The translations under genes and the position numbers were made by a program. Below are positions 1-8,715 of a stretch of 64,000 nucleotides of DNA, one piece after another. Position 1 is the first letter of the stretch, and the number at the start of each line of letters is the position of its first letter. Origin of the DNA: an uncultured Brachyspira sp. (lineage in GTDB: Bacteria > Spirochaetota > Brachyspiria > Brachyspirales > Brachyspiraceae); assembly GCF_944388875.1 (NCBI RefSeq), contig NZ_CALXKQ010000001.1:124001-188000 (forward strand). Reading direction: 5' to 3'. Under the pieces are notes generated by a model. The model saw only the letters and a program-made list of their open reading frames with translations. It searched no databases and was not told the origin of the DNA.

Positions 1-691
1 ATCCTTCAACTATTGCAGTCTTTCCGACACCAGGCTCTCCTAGAAGTATAGGATTATTCTTTTTCCTCCTTGAAAGTATCTGTACAACTCTCATAACCTC
101 ATTTTCTCTGCCTATAACTTTGTCTAAAGATTTTTCTCTAGCCATTTTAGTTAAATCGCGGGCAAATTGATCTAATGTAGGAGTTTTTACTTTTTTTCCA
201 GTATCTTCCTGATGCTGCACCTGTTCTGATGCTGCCATATTACTATCAACAACACCAAGCATCTTTAATATTTCCTGTCTTAAAACTGTTAATTCAAGTC
301 CTAAACTAGTAAGAACATTATAAGCTGTTCCGCTCTCCTCCCTTAATAAACCAAGAAGCAAATGCTCTGTACCTATATAATTATGTCCGAAAGCTCTAGC
401 TTCTTCAGCTGATTTACTTATAAGTTTCTGCACCCTAGGAGCAGTAGGTATTTTACCAAACAGCTTTGTAGGAGAAGACTTTACCATAGAAGATTCCAAT
501 TCTATCTTAATCTTATCTAAATCAATTTTTAATCTTGTCAAAACACGTGTTGCTAAAGCTTCAGGCTCACGCAATAAACCTAGCAGCACATGCTCAGGAG
601 TTATCATATCATGATTTAATCTCTTTGCCTCTTCTTCAGCATATAATTCTATAACTCTTTTGGCTTTGCTAGTTAAATGAAATTGAAACAT
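1..691 (-). CDS. clpC: ATP-dependent Clp protease ATPase ClpC (N-terminal part, cut by window edge)
   Basis: This is the first 230 codons of a ClpA/ClpC-type AAA+ unfoldase, which feeds substrates to ClpP. Translation from the ATG at 691-689 begins [20 protein letters not shown]. Two Clp-N repeats follow (about residues 1-65 and 78-140, each with an EHxLLGLLRE signature), then a linker, and the first AAA+ module is entered with Walker A GEPGVGKT at about 218-225 just before the window ends. The intact double Clp-N domain and the short linker between it and D1 fit ClpC rather than ClpB. It lies downstream of the sigma/anti-sigma pair on the same strand but is separated from it by about 130 bp, so it probably has its own promoter (see 714-736). 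Confidence 0.93.
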   Translation of the reverse strand, partial: MFQFHLTSKAKRVIELYAEEEAKRLNHDMITPEHVLLGLLREPEALATRVLTRLKIDLDKIKIELESSMVKSSPTKLFGKIPTAPRVQKLISKSAEEARAFGHNYIGTEHLLLGLLREESGTAYNVLTSLGLELTVLRQEILKMLGVVDSNMAASEQVQHQEDTGKKVKTPTLDQFARDLTKMAREKSLDKVIGRENEVMRVVQILSRRKKNNPILLGEPGVGKTAIVEG

Positions 692-713
692 ACTCTAATC
701 CTACAAATTATTT

Positions 714-736
714 TTAATTATGTAAAACATAATTAA
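714..736. promoter_or_regulatory. Perfect inverted repeat in the clpC leader
   Basis: The sequence is TTAATTATG, a TAAAA spacer, then CATAATTAA: a perfect 9-bp stem 23 bp upstream of the clpC ATG, in what would be its 5' leader. A TATAAT-like -10 on the minus strand lies further upstream, near 786-791, without a convincing -35. The repeat matches neither the CIRCE element nor the CtsR box, so if it is an operator the regulator is unknown. It could also be a leader hairpin. Confidence 0.35.
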
Positions 737-824
737 TATTTCTTCAAAATAAATCTAATTTTTATGATATTATCGGATATTAAGATATAATTATACCATA
801 AAACAAAATAGATTAAAATCTTAA

Positions 825-1160
825 TCAAATAAAATTACTGTTAGCAACATTAACAATATCTACATTACTCCTACTAGTTGATGCAGTATTAGTTCTAGTA
901 TTATTAGATTCACTATTATTAGGATTACTATACAATAATGAAATTACTAATGCTAAAACTATTGCCGTAGATAAAGCAAAAGAAAGCCTAGCAGAACACA
1001 TAAAGGCATATAATGGATTTATATCGCTTTTCCTCATGCTTTCCATCTTCGCCCTTTGAAGCATATACTGCCATTCTCTATCCGGCAAATTAGGCAAATT
1101 GAAATTATCTCTTTTTCTTTCAATTTTGCTTTTAAATTGCATCATCTCATGTAGTTTCAT
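825..1160 (-). CDS. Probable anti-sigma factor, single-pass membrane protein
   Basis: A 111-residue protein with a basic N-terminal cytosolic segment, one hydrophobic helix at about residues 60-77 (SFALSTAIVLALVISLLY) and a short Asn/Ser/Thr-rich tail. Its start overlaps the 3' end of the ECF sigma gene by 4 bp, so the two are translationally coupled. That arrangement, one transmembrane segment with the N-terminus in the cytosol beside an ECF sigma factor, is the usual layout for a membrane anti-sigma factor. I see no HxxxCxxC zinc anti-sigma motif, so the functional call rests on context only. Confidence 0.55.
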   Translation of the reverse strand: MKLHEMMQFKSKIERKRDNFNLPNLPDREWQYMLQRAKMESMRKSDINPLYAFMCSARLSFALSTAIVLALVISLLYSNPNNSESNNTRTNTASTSRSNVDIVNVANSNFI

Positions 1161-1729
1161 AAAAGAGTCCTTTCTTTTTCTAATAGCGACTTCATTTTTT
1201 TAAGGGCATAAGAATAATTGCTCTTAGCTGAATCGCTTGATATGTTTAATATATCTGCTATTTCTTTATATGAGTAATTCTCATAATACCTCAATATAAA
1301 GACATCTCTCTGTTTTCCCTTTAACCTTTTAGAAGCATTATAAATTTTCTCTTGAAGATAGATTCTTTCATATTCTTTCTCTGTATTATACCTTTTATCA
1401 TCAACTACCTCTAATTTTTCTAAATAAGGTGATTCTCTCCTATACGCCTTAGAATACATATTGATAGCTGTATTACTTATTATACGGTATAACCAACCTT
1501 TGAAATAATTTCTTTCTTCATATCTGTCTATGGCTTTATAAACACGTATTAAAACGTCCTGAGTTAAATCCATAGCATCTTCATAATTATGCATAAAGCG
1601 GTATGAAAGATTAAATATATAATTTTTATATCTTGTAAGTAATATATCCAATGCTTCGCTGTCGCCTTTTTTATGTGCCTCTATAAGTTCATAATCTTTT
1701 AATAATTCTTTATCTTTAGTTACTATCAT
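1157..1729 (-). CDS. ECF-type RNA polymerase sigma factor
   Basis: A 190-residue sigma-70-family protein of the extracytoplasmic-function group. Region 2 spans about residues 25-95 and includes the YEDAMDLTQDVLIRVYKAI core and FKGWLYRIISNTAI. Region 4, at about 135-185, carries a helix-turn-helix (YSYKEIADILNISSDSAKSN). There is no region 1.1 or 3, as expected for ECF factors. It is followed by the putative anti-sigma gene with a 4-bp overlap and preceded by a 78-bp gap containing an inverted repeat, which suggests an autoregulated stress or envelope-response operon. Its regulon cannot be read from this window. Confidence 0.93.
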   Translation of the reverse strand: MIVTKDKELLKDYELIEAHKKGDSEALDILLTRYKNYIFNLSYRFMHNYEDAMDLTQDVLIRVYKAIDRYEERNYFKGWLYRIISNTAINMYSKAYRRESPYLEKLEVVDDKRYNTEKEYERIYLQEKIYNASKRLKGKQRDVFILRYYENYSYKEIADILNISSDSAKSNYSYALKKMKSLLEKERTLL

Positions 1730-1767
1730 TCCACAAACTCCAATTTATCTCTTCTTAAATAATATAC

Positions 1768-1796
1768 ATACATTAATTATAACAAATGTAATGTAT
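1768..1796. promoter_or_regulatory. Inverted repeat upstream of the ECF sigma gene
   Basis: ATACATTA and TAATGTAT form a perfect 8-bp inverted repeat with a 13-bp centre that contains TATAAT on the minus strand. The element lies between the clpX stop and the sigma-factor start. It could be an operator covering a -10 box for the sigma gene or a weak hairpin ending the clpX transcript; no T-run follows it. Confidence 0.35.
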
Positions 1797-1807
1797 TTTA
1801 AGTAAAA

Positions 1808-3646
1808 TCAAGCCATGTAGCTTTGCTCATCTTTGGAGAAATTTTTATTAGAATTATCTAACTTTTTCTCCTCATTGCCTGAATTTACTGCCTCCTTTTC
1901 ACTAAACACTTTCTCTAAATCATATTTAGTAAGTGTTAAAGTATTGCCTTTTATCCCGTCCAAATTAAAAAGTATATTAACCATTGCAGTTTCAACTATA
2001 CTTTTTAATGATCTAGCCCCCATATTCATACTAGAGGCCTTATCAACTATATAGTTTACAGCATCTGCAGTAATTGTCAACTTCTTTCCTATACTTTTAA
2101 AAAAGCTAGTATATTTAATAATAGGAGATTCTGTAGTTTTTGTCAAGATATCTCTTAAATTATCTTTAGTAAGTTCATTTAATGTTACAATTATCGGTAT
2201 TCTGCCTATAAATTCAGGTATCATACCGTATTTTTCTATATCTTTTACATCAACCTGACTTAATATCCTATTTTTCTGAAGTTTATTAATTACAGCATTA
2301 GAGCCGAAACCTAAACTGCTCTCCCCCTTTAAACGCATTTTAATAATATCATCAAGACCTACAAATGCACCTCCGAATATAAAAAGTATATTTTTAGTAT
2401 TCATAATTATTCCATCGCTGGAATGCATCATACGTCTGTCCCCAAATTCAGGAACCCTTATATCCTCACCATTCATCATAGAAAGTAATGCCTCCTGAAC
2501 AGCCTTATCTGATGGATTACCTGTAGTAGACTGATGAGCATCTGCCTTAGCTATCTTATCAACCTCATCCAAAAAAACTATACCATGCTGAGCTTTTTCC
2601 AAATCTCCATTAGCTTTTCTGTATAAATTATACAAAACAACCTCTACATCATCGCCTACATAACCAGTTTCTGTAAGCGTTGTAACATCAGCACGTGCAA
2701 AAGGCAGCCCCAAAATATCCGCCAAAGTTTTAACCAAATAAGTTTTACCTACTCCTGTAGGACCTATCATTAATATATTAGACCTAAAAGGAATCTCTTT
2801 ATTTCCATTTATTCTTAAACAATGCAAATAGGCATGAACAGCCAATACTTTTTTAGCATCATCCTGTCCTATAACTGTTTTATCAAGTTCTGCTACTATC
2901 TCTTTAGGAGTTAAAACATCAGATGCTGATGATTTCCTTTTACCGCTGGAAGTATTATCCGATGAATATTTCCTTACAATCTCTTCGCTATTTATAACAT
3001 TCTCTATAACGCTGTAATCATCCTTTTCTAAAAAAGCAAATATAACTTTAGAATTAACAAATGTTATCAGCGTATTTGATATTTCTAATATGCCGCCGCT
3101 TGGGTATGGTTCATGCGATAATGCAAATATACCGCTTGACATTAATTTACTTTTAGGGTCAAAATAGTGGTATTTGTTTATATAAATATCAGAGTTTAAA
3201 GTAATAAGTTCTAATATTCTTCTAATAGATATGGCAGACATTGAATCGCCGTAAATAGTGTATGTTAAAAGAGAATATAATATAAATCTTTCATCTAAAT
3301 TTAATTCTCTTTCAAATATAAATCTCTCTATATTAAAATTATATTTTTTGAAATTAGATATTTTTCTAACATCGCTTCTTAAAGAATTAATAAGCAATTC
3401 AACTTCATTAGCACTATTAGCAGTCTTTTCATTATTAGTAACTATCTCATCATCATAACCCAAAGCCCTGTCAATATTATTCGACAATCTCCTAGTCATA
3501 TCATTTCTATCTGAAATCAAATTAAGTGTATAAACAATTTTAGTAACTATTTCAAAATAAGCTCTGAATGCTTCTTCTCTATTCTCCTCTTTACTATTAA
3601 CTTTATCATCACTATTATTAATATTTTTACTAGACTTTTTTTTCAT
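1808..3646 (-). CDS. clpX: ClpX-type AAA+ unfoldase lacking the zinc-binding domain
   Basis: A 612-residue protein whose C-terminal part, from about residue 245, is a standard ClpX ATPase: Walker A GPTGVGKT (about 296-303), Walker B IVFLDEVDK (about 355-363), an LGFG loop in the place of the ClpP-binding IGF loop, and the sensor-2 stretch GARSLKS. ClpX is normally about 420 residues and begins with a C4 zinc finger. Here that domain is absent and is replaced by about 240 residues of mostly helical sequence without recognisable motifs or cysteine pairs. The LGF loop suggests it still docks on ClpP, but adaptor and substrate recognition must differ. It follows a TPR protein by 27 bp, probably in one operon. 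Confidence 0.85.
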   Translation of the reverse strand: MKKKSSKNINNSDDKVNSKEENREEAFRAYFEIVTKIVYTLNLISDRNDMTRRLSNNIDRALGYDDEIVTNNEKTANSANEVELLINSLRSDVRKISNFKKYNFNIERFIFERELNLDERFILYSLLTYTIYGDSMSAISIRRILELITLNSDIYINKYHYFDPKSKLMSSGIFALSHEPYPSGGILEISNTLITFVNSKVIFAFLEKDDYSVIENVINSEEIVRKYSSDNTSSGKRKSSASDVLTPKEIVAELDKTVIGQDDAKKVLAVHAYLHCLRINGNKEIPFRSNILMIGPTGVGKTYLVKTLADILGLPFARADVTTLTETGYVGDDVEVVLYNLYRKANGDLEKAQHGIVFLDEVDKIAKADAHQSTTGNPSDKAVQEALLSMMNGEDIRVPEFGDRRMMHSSDGIIMNTKNILFIFGGAFVGLDDIIKMRLKGESSLGFGSNAVINKLQKNRILSQVDVKDIEKYGMIPEFIGRIPIIVTLNELTKDNLRDILTKTTESPIIKYTSFFKSIGKKLTITADAVNYIVDKASSMNMGARSLKSIVETAMVNILFNLDGIKGNTLTLTKYDLEKVFSEKEAVNSGNEEKKLDNSNKNFSKDEQSYMA

Positions 3647-3673
3647 ATTTAGATACTCCTTAAATACAAAACA

Positions 3674-4189
3674 TTAAACACCTGCTATTCTCATAATTTT
3701 ATCTTTCCAGTTTTTAGCTTCCTTATTAGAAGGATCAATTTTCAAAGCCTCATTAAAACAAGAACTAGCTTCTTTAAAATTATTAATTTTATAAAAATGA
3801 ATACCATCTGATATAAATTTAGAAACATTCTTATATATTTTTACGACATTTTCTTTTTCCATATTAACTATATGAGATTTCATATCTTTATAATTAAATT
3901 TTGATATAAAATCTCTATATACATGATTTTTATTATTAATGGAAATTATAGAATTTAATTCTTTATTTAAAACATCTATATATAAATTTGTATCTTCACA
4001 AAGTTTAATAAAATTTGCTAATTTATTAAAATAATCTATTGCACCATTAATAGTTTCTGAAGCAGAAATTTGAGAATCTTTATTTAAATTCTCAATTTCA
4101 GAACTTACAAAATAGGCTATTTCTGATTTTGCCGTATATATCATTTTCAATATATATTCTCTTATATATTTTTCTATATTATCTTCCAT
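3674..4189 (-). CDS. Small helical protein with a C-terminal TPR-like repeat
   Basis: A 171-residue soluble protein, predicted almost entirely helical. The last 40 residues (FKEASSCFNEALKIDPSNKE) match one tetratricopeptide repeat unit. There is no signal peptide or membrane segment. It sits between rimO (12-bp gap) and clpX (27-bp gap) on the same strand, so co-transcription is likely. A role as a small adaptor for the neighbouring, zinc-finger-less ClpX is possible but is only inference from position. Confidence 0.6.
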   Translation of the reverse strand: MEDNIEKYIREYILKMIYTAKSEIAYFVSSEIENLNKDSQISASETINGAIDYFNKLANFIKLCEDTNLYIDVLNKELNSIISINNKNHVYRDFISKFNYKDMKSHIVNMEKENVVKIYKNVSKFISDGIHFYKINNFKEASSCFNEALKIDPSNKEAKNWKDKIMRIAGV

Positions 4190-4201
4190 AAAATATTACC
4201 T

Positions 4202-5524
4202 CTAAAGCATAACTAAATTACCAATTAAATCATATTCAGTATTATGGGTTATGTTAACTTTAACTATATCTCCTATATTTACATCATAATTATTTTCATT
4301 ATAAACTTCTACATAACCATCAACTTCAGGAGCATCATAAATACTTCTTCCTATAAATTTATTATCTTCTTTCTTTTCTATTAGTACATCTATAGTACTG
4401 CCTATAAGCCTCTCTAATCTTTTTTCGGATACTTCTATAGCAGCTCTCATAAGTTTTTCTCTAAGAAGCATTTTTTTTCTTTTACTCATTCTTGGTTTGT
4501 CTATATTCAATGCTTTTGTATTTTCTTCTTCTGAATATGTAAATACTCCTACCCTATCTAATTTGGCATTTCTTACAAATTTTATTAATTTATTAAAAGA
4601 TTCCTTTGTTTCTCCCGGAAAACCTACTATTAAAGATGTTCTTATAACCGCATTTTCATCATAGCTTCTAATTTTATTAATCATTTCCCTATAAAATTTA
4701 TATCCTCTTGTACCTCTATTCATATCTTTTAATATTTCTTTATCAACATGCTGCAAAGGTATATCAAAATAAGGAAGAACTTTATCTATATTAAAAAATG
4801 CTTCTATTATTTCATCATTTAAAACTACTGGATTTTGATATAAAACCCTTATCCATTTTATGCCTTCAATTTTTGAAAGAGCTTTAAGTAAATCAGGCAA
4901 AGCTAACTTTTCATATATATCATATCCGTAGAAAGTTGTTTCCTGAGCTATTAAATTGATTTCTTTAGCTCCGTTTTTAGCGTAATACTCAGCTTCTTTT
5001 ACTATATCCTCTATCTTCCTGCTTCTATGAGTTCCTCTAATACTAGGTATGGCACAGAAACTGCAGTTAGCATGACATCCGTCGCTTATTCTTATATAAA
5101 CACTATATTTAGAACCAGTATTAACTCTATGCGTATATTCTCTATATTCAGTATTCTCTTCTGCATCATGGAAGCCGTCTTTTTCTACAGCTGTTAATAT
5201 CTTCTCTAAATCATGTATCCCAATAGCAGAATCAACTTCTTTGAACATATCAAGAAAATTATCTTTATACCTTTCGCTCATACACCCTGATACTATAAGC
5301 CTTTTACATTTTCCATATTTTTTATATATTGAATGATCAAATATAGCATCAATAGATTCTTTTTTTGAATCTTCTATAAAAGCACATGTATTTATAACTA
5401 TAATATCAGCGTCTTCAGGGTTATTAGTTATATTAAAACCTTTTTTCTCTAATATGGCTAATATATGTTCTCCATCAACTGTATTCTTCTCGCATCCTAA
5501 ACTATGTAAATATATATTTTGCAA
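4202..5524 (-). CDS. rimO: Ribosomal protein S12 methylthiotransferase RimO
   Basis: A radical-SAM enzyme that methylthiolates an aspartate of ribosomal protein uS12. The order is an N-terminal UPF0004 domain with three cluster cysteines (C11 in SLGCEKN, C47 in NTCAF, C81 in SGCMSER), the radical-SAM core with the CxxxCxxC motif at C150, C154 and C157 (DGCHANCSFC), and a C-terminal TRAM domain (about 375-440). The SLGCEKNTVD opening and 440-residue length fit RimO rather than MiaB. It is followed by the TPR protein gene and preceded by the rodZ-like gene, 26 bp away. Confidence 0.94.
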   Translation of the reverse strand: MQNIYLHSLGCEKNTVDGEHILAILEKKGFNITNNPEDADIIVINTCAFIEDSKKESIDAIFDHSIYKKYGKCKRLIVSGCMSERYKDNFLDMFKEVDSAIGIHDLEKILTAVEKDGFHDAEENTEYREYTHRVNTGSKYSVYIRISDGCHANCSFCAIPSIRGTHRSRKIEDIVKEAEYYAKNGAKEINLIAQETTFYGYDIYEKLALPDLLKALSKIEGIKWIRVLYQNPVVLNDEIIEAFFNIDKVLPYFDIPLQHVDKEILKDMNRGTRGYKFYREMINKIRSYDENAVIRTSLIVGFPGETKESFNKLIKFVRNAKLDRVGVFTYSEEENTKALNIDKPRMSKRKKMLLREKLMRAAIEVSEKRLERLIGSTIDVLIEKKEDNKFIGRSIYDAPEVDGYVEVYNENNYDVNIGDIVKVNITHNTEYDLIGNLVML

Positions 5525-5550
5525 TCAATTATCCTTAAATTTTTAACTTA

Positions 5551-6900
5551 TTATTTAGTATCAGACATAATCAAATTATATCTAGTAGAATCATTCAAAT
5601 TCTTAACCCATTTAACAGTCTTATTAACTGTTTCTCCAGAAGCTCCTACATTAATAGTTTTTCCATTAACTTTTACAACAACCTCTCCAGCATTACCAAT
5701 AGTAAGCATGACAACATCTTTAGCCTCTAAATATAAAGTTTTACCGCTTAAAAGGTTTGTAGTAGCAGGTCTGTTTGAATCTATAAAATATCTAACATAT
5801 ACAAAATGCTTAGCTGTTATCTCTATTCTAATATCAACCTTTTCTGTATCCTGTTCTATATATGTTTCTCCATTAATCACAAGAAGATTTGTAGAAATTG
5901 TATTAGTATTATATAATTCATTATTTATATCTGGTGTTTGAATTTCATTACTGTATCCCGTATTAACCATTTGATTTTCTTCTAATTTTTCCATTTCAAC
6001 TGTAGCTAAATCATCATAAACTTCAATTACACTGATTCTAAAATCATTTATTCCGTTTCCATTTAAATCTAATATTATAGGACTGCTTTTTGAAAAAGAT
6101 AAATCCTGACCATTAATATTAATATGAAGAACATTTCCTATAGTATTGAATTTAATAGTAGCAGATATTCCAAGTGGCTTGAAATATATAATATCCCCTA
6201 CTTTTACATTCTGTTTAGCCTTGCTATCAACTATATTCCTTGCTATTTCAACATCATTTCTATTTTGTCTTTTATTTCTTGAAAATAAACCTAATATATT
6301 ATTCCTGTTTACAACTATAACGGCTATAACAACAATAACAGCCAAAACAACAATGATATTAGGCATTATAGATCTATTATTATTTCTCCTTAATTTATTC
6401 AAATCTCTTTTAGCCATGAATAATAAATCTGTTTCAGCATTATTATTTAAATTAATATTTCTATTTTTTTTGTTAGTTTCTTTTATAGTTTTTTCTTCAT
6501 TATTTTTTACTGCTTTTTCATTGGAAATATTTTTAATATTATCCTTATCAACAGCAGCTTCTTTATTTGCAGTATTTTCTTTTATTTCTTCTTTATTAGA
6601 AACTACAGGTTCTTTTACTTTTTTTTGATTTTTTTGATTCTTAAGTAAATTTTGCTCTGAATTTGCCCCATTCTTTTGAAGATTATACCTCTCCAAAACC
6701 ATCTCAGCATCTAATGAAAGTTTATCGCTTAAATTTTTAATAAAACCTTTTACATATATTTCACCCGGAAGCACATCAAATTCTTCATTTTCTAATGCTT
6801 TTATAAATCTAGCAACTATATGAGTACTAGCTTCAAGTTCTTCTATGCTCAGTCCCTTTTTCTCTCTGGCATTCTTTAATATTTGACCTATAGTTTCCAT
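5551..6900 (-). CDS. RodZ-like cell-shape protein (HTH, TM, periplasmic domain)
   Basis: A 449-residue bitopic membrane protein. Residues 1-75 are the RodZ/HTH_25 helix-turn-helix domain (GQILKNAREKKGLSIEELE, PGEIYVKGFIKNL). A long Lys/Asn/Glu-rich linker follows to about 175, then one transmembrane helix at about 180-197 and a C-terminal periplasmic beta-rich domain of the DUF4115 kind (KHFVYVRYFIDS, GETVNKTVKWVKN). RodZ links MreB to the elongation machinery. The linker is unusually rich in AAN/AAA codons. It lies between lolA and rimO on one strand, with short gaps. Confidence 0.82.
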   Translation of the reverse strand: METIGQILKNAREKKGLSIEELEASTHIVARFIKALENEEFDVLPGEIYVKGFIKNLSDKLSLDAEMVLERYNLQKNGANSEQNLLKNQKNQKKVKEPVVSNKEEIKENTANKEAAVDKDNIKNISNEKAVKNNEEKTIKETNKKNRNINLNNNAETDLLFMAKRDLNKLRRNNNRSIMPNIIVVLAVIVVIAVIVVNRNNILGLFSRNKRQNRNDVEIARNIVDSKAKQNVKVGDIIYFKPLGISATIKFNTIGNVLHININGQDLSFSKSSPIILDLNGNGINDFRISVIEVYDDLATVEMEKLEENQMVNTGYSNEIQTPDINNELYNTNTISTNLLVINGETYIEQDTEKVDIRIEITAKHFVYVRYFIDSNRPATTNLLSGKTLYLEAKDVVMLTIGNAGEVVVKVNGKTINVGASGETVNKTVKWVKNLNDSTRYNLIMSDTK

Positions 6901-6922
6901 ATAAATCCTTAATAAATATATA

Positions 6923-7654
6923 TTAATTAGCAGGTGATAAACCGTCTTTTAATACCTGCATTTCTTCTGGTATTTCAGGTTCAAAATCTTTATTTCCGTC
7001 TTCATATTTTGGATTATATATTATATCTGTAAATAAATACTCTACAGGAACATTAGTTGTTGATATGCCCAAAATTCTTATAATCATACCATCTTTATCT
7101 ACCCATAAATGTATCTTTGTAAAACCTGTTCTATCAACACTGGCTTGCTTTGATGTTAAAAGCATGTGATAAGCTTTTCTAGAATCATTGCCTGCATAAG
7201 ACGAACTGTCATATTTTGCAATACCCAAATCAGAATCTTTAAAACTATTAACAGATGTTAAATCTCTTTCATTATAAAAATCTATATTAAATTTGCTCGT
7301 TAATCTTGATATTCCTGCAGCTGTATAAATAGCTCCTACATCCCCATAGCTTAGTTTCTGCTCTGCCACTACATTATTTCTTGGAAATATTATCCATAAT
7401 GTTTCGCCATTGCAGTATATTGACTGACCATTTCCCCCTCTAGTATAAGACATTCTAAATAGATTAGGATTTTTAGTTAAAACATTACCGTATGATATAC
7501 TGCTTCCGTTACGCTCAACAAAATTAGCATAAAAACCTTTAATATTTGAAAATCTATTGGATATCATGCTGACAACTTTTTCAGGAGTCATTATTTGGCT
7601 GTATGCTTGTGATGATAAAAATATAAAACTTATAAATAATACAATTTTCTTCAT
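6923..7654 (-). CDS. lolA: LolA-like outer-membrane lipoprotein carrier
   Basis: A periplasmic chaperone family protein of 243 residues that ferries lipoproteins to the outer membrane. I start it at 7654 (MKKIVLFISFIFLSSQAYSQ, a clean signal peptide) rather than at the upstream ATG at 7792: a GGGAAGAG ribosome-binding site precedes 7654, and the extra 46 residues upstream are low-complexity. The mature part has LolA features: KVVSMISNRFSNIKGFYANF, NPNLFRMSY, a WIIFPRNN strand and KIHLWVDKDGMIIRI. The next gene downstream is the rodZ-like gene, 22 bp away. Confidence 0.82.
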   Translation of the reverse strand: MKKIVLFISFIFLSSQAYSQIMTPEKVVSMISNRFSNIKGFYANFVERNGSSISYGNVLTKNPNLFRMSYTRGGNGQSIYCNGETLWIIFPRNNVVAEQKLSYGDVGAIYTAAGISRLTSKFNIDFYNERDLTSVNSFKDSDLGIAKYDSSSYAGNDSRKAYHMLLTSKQASVDRTGFTKIHLWVDKDGMIIRILGISTTNVPVEYLFTDIIYNPKYEDGNKDFEPEIPEEMQVLKDGLSPAN

Positions 7655-8002
7655 AATAGTTAATTTCTCTTCCCTAGTATAAAATACAAAAAATAAGATA
7701 ATAATATTAAAATAATTTTCTACTAATTTTATATAATATAATAAAAAATTATAAAAAACAAGTATTTTATTTTTTATTTGATAATTATACATTAAAAATA
7801 AAAAAATAAAAACTCATACTCATTTTTTTAAGAAAACGAGTATAAAACTCATTTTTTTATACTTTATATATACTATTGAAGCATTATAGGAACTATATAT
7901 TGTTTCATATTAATGAAAAATTTAAAATATAAGTTATATTTTAAATGCAAAAATTATTATTAATTATAAGCATGTAATTATGATATTTTAAGGAGAAATT
8001 AA
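7655..8002. other. Divergent intergenic region, very AT-rich
   Basis: About 350 bp between the lolA start (minus) and the 81-residue ORF (plus). It contains a 13-bp direct repeat (ACTCATTTTTTTA at 7818-7830 and 7847-7859), with ATACTC (7816-7821) and GAGTAT (7838-7843) able to pair across it. A strong AAGGAGAAAT ribosome-binding site precedes the gene at 8003. I find no convincing gene here. Confidence 0.4.
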
Positions 8003-8248
8003 ATGAAAATGAAAAAAATAAACAATACATACTATGATCTATCAAAATCAAAAACTTTATACAGTAATAGAAGTGCTGTAATACAAAATGATGAAGAAAT
8101 AGTACTTCTGTTAGGCAATGAAATGCGTAAAGAAAATGTTGTAGATGTAGAGGCTGCTGTATATCTATCTTTACCTAGTTTTCTTAGATTATATGATACA
8201 TTAAAAGAAAAACTAGATAAATTCAAGAATGAAGGACATCTGTTATAA
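8003..8248 (+). CDS. Small protein resembling the DUF3467 family
   Basis: An 81-residue soluble protein with a good ribosome-binding site (AAGGAG, 9 bp from the ATG). The pattern YSNRSAVIQNDEEIVLLLGNE, then AVYLSLPSFLRLYDTLKEKL, matches the two-part layout of DUF3467-type proteins (a YxN...E/VL strand, then V.LS...A..L...L...L). The match is from pattern memory only and the function is unknown. It is 17 bp upstream of a STAS-like gene and probably forms a two-gene operon with it. Confidence 0.6.
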   Translation: MKMKKINNTYYDLSKSKTLYSNRSAVIQNDEEIVLLLGNEMRKENVVDVEAAVYLSLPSFLRLYDTLKEKLDKFKNEGHLL

Positions 8249-8265
8249 AATGGGGGTTAAAATTT

Positions 8266-8628
8266 ATGAATAATAAAGATTATAAATATATAAAAGAATA
8301 TAAACTCAATTCAAATAAAGATGCAATACTTGTTATATACAAAGATATTAATATAACAATGTACAATAGTTTATATAATATACTAAATAAATTATTAGAA
8401 AATGATATAAAAAACATAATAATATATTTCAAGAATATAAGATACATCATCTCAAATGCAATATACCTAATGCTTGAAGTTCAAAATGTGCTGGAGTTTA
8501 GAAAAGGAAAAATTATACTAACTGGATTAAATGAATATACAAAATGGTCTATAAAATCATGCGAAGCTCATAAAAAAATATACATATCGGATGATATATA
8601 CAATGCTATAAAAGAACTTACAGCATAG
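8266..8628 (+). CDS. STAS-like (anti-sigma-antagonist fold) protein
   Basis: A 120-residue protein with the STAS layout: an early strand (DAILVIYKDINITMYNS), a helix, a KNIIIYFKNIRYIISNAIYL core where the canonical phosphorylatable Ser of SpoIIAA would sit, then RKGKIILTGLNEYTKWSIKS and a final helix (DDIYNAIKEL). STAS proteins relay signals by binding anti-sigma kinases or other partners. The core reads IISNAIY rather than the usual DSSGLG, with one serine retained. It is preceded by a GGGGG-type ribosome-binding site and followed by a terminator. Confidence 0.65.
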   Translation: MNNKDYKYIKEYKLNSNKDAILVIYKDINITMYNSLYNILNKLLENDIKNIIIYFKNIRYIISNAIYLMLEVQNVLEFRKGKIILTGLNEYTKWSIKSCEAHKKIYISDDIYNAIKELTA

Positions 8629-8642
8629 CAATAAAAAATTAA

Positions 8643-8678
8643 AAAAGCAAGAGGGAATTCAAAAACCCACTTGCTTTT
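8643..8678. terminator. Bidirectional intrinsic terminator
   Basis: AAAAGCAAG (8643-8651) pairs with CTTGCTTTT (8670-8678), with an additional inner GGG/CCC pairing. It lies between the STAS gene (plus) and the rhodanese gene (minus), with T-rich or A-rich flanks usable in both directions. Confidence 0.75.
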
Positions 8679-8715
8679 ATAAATAAACTTTTTCTATTAT
8701 ATAAAATATATAAGA

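Noticed and set aside
714-736. CIRCE or CtsR heat-shock operator before clpC
   Set aside because: The palindrome sequence does not match TTAGCACTC-N9-GAGTGCTAA or the CtsR heptad repeat. It is kept only as an unassigned inverted repeat.
6923-7792. Longer LolA start at 7792
   Set aside because: The extra 46 residues are AT-driven Ile/Tyr/Phe sequence. The signal peptide and ribosome-binding site both point to 7654.
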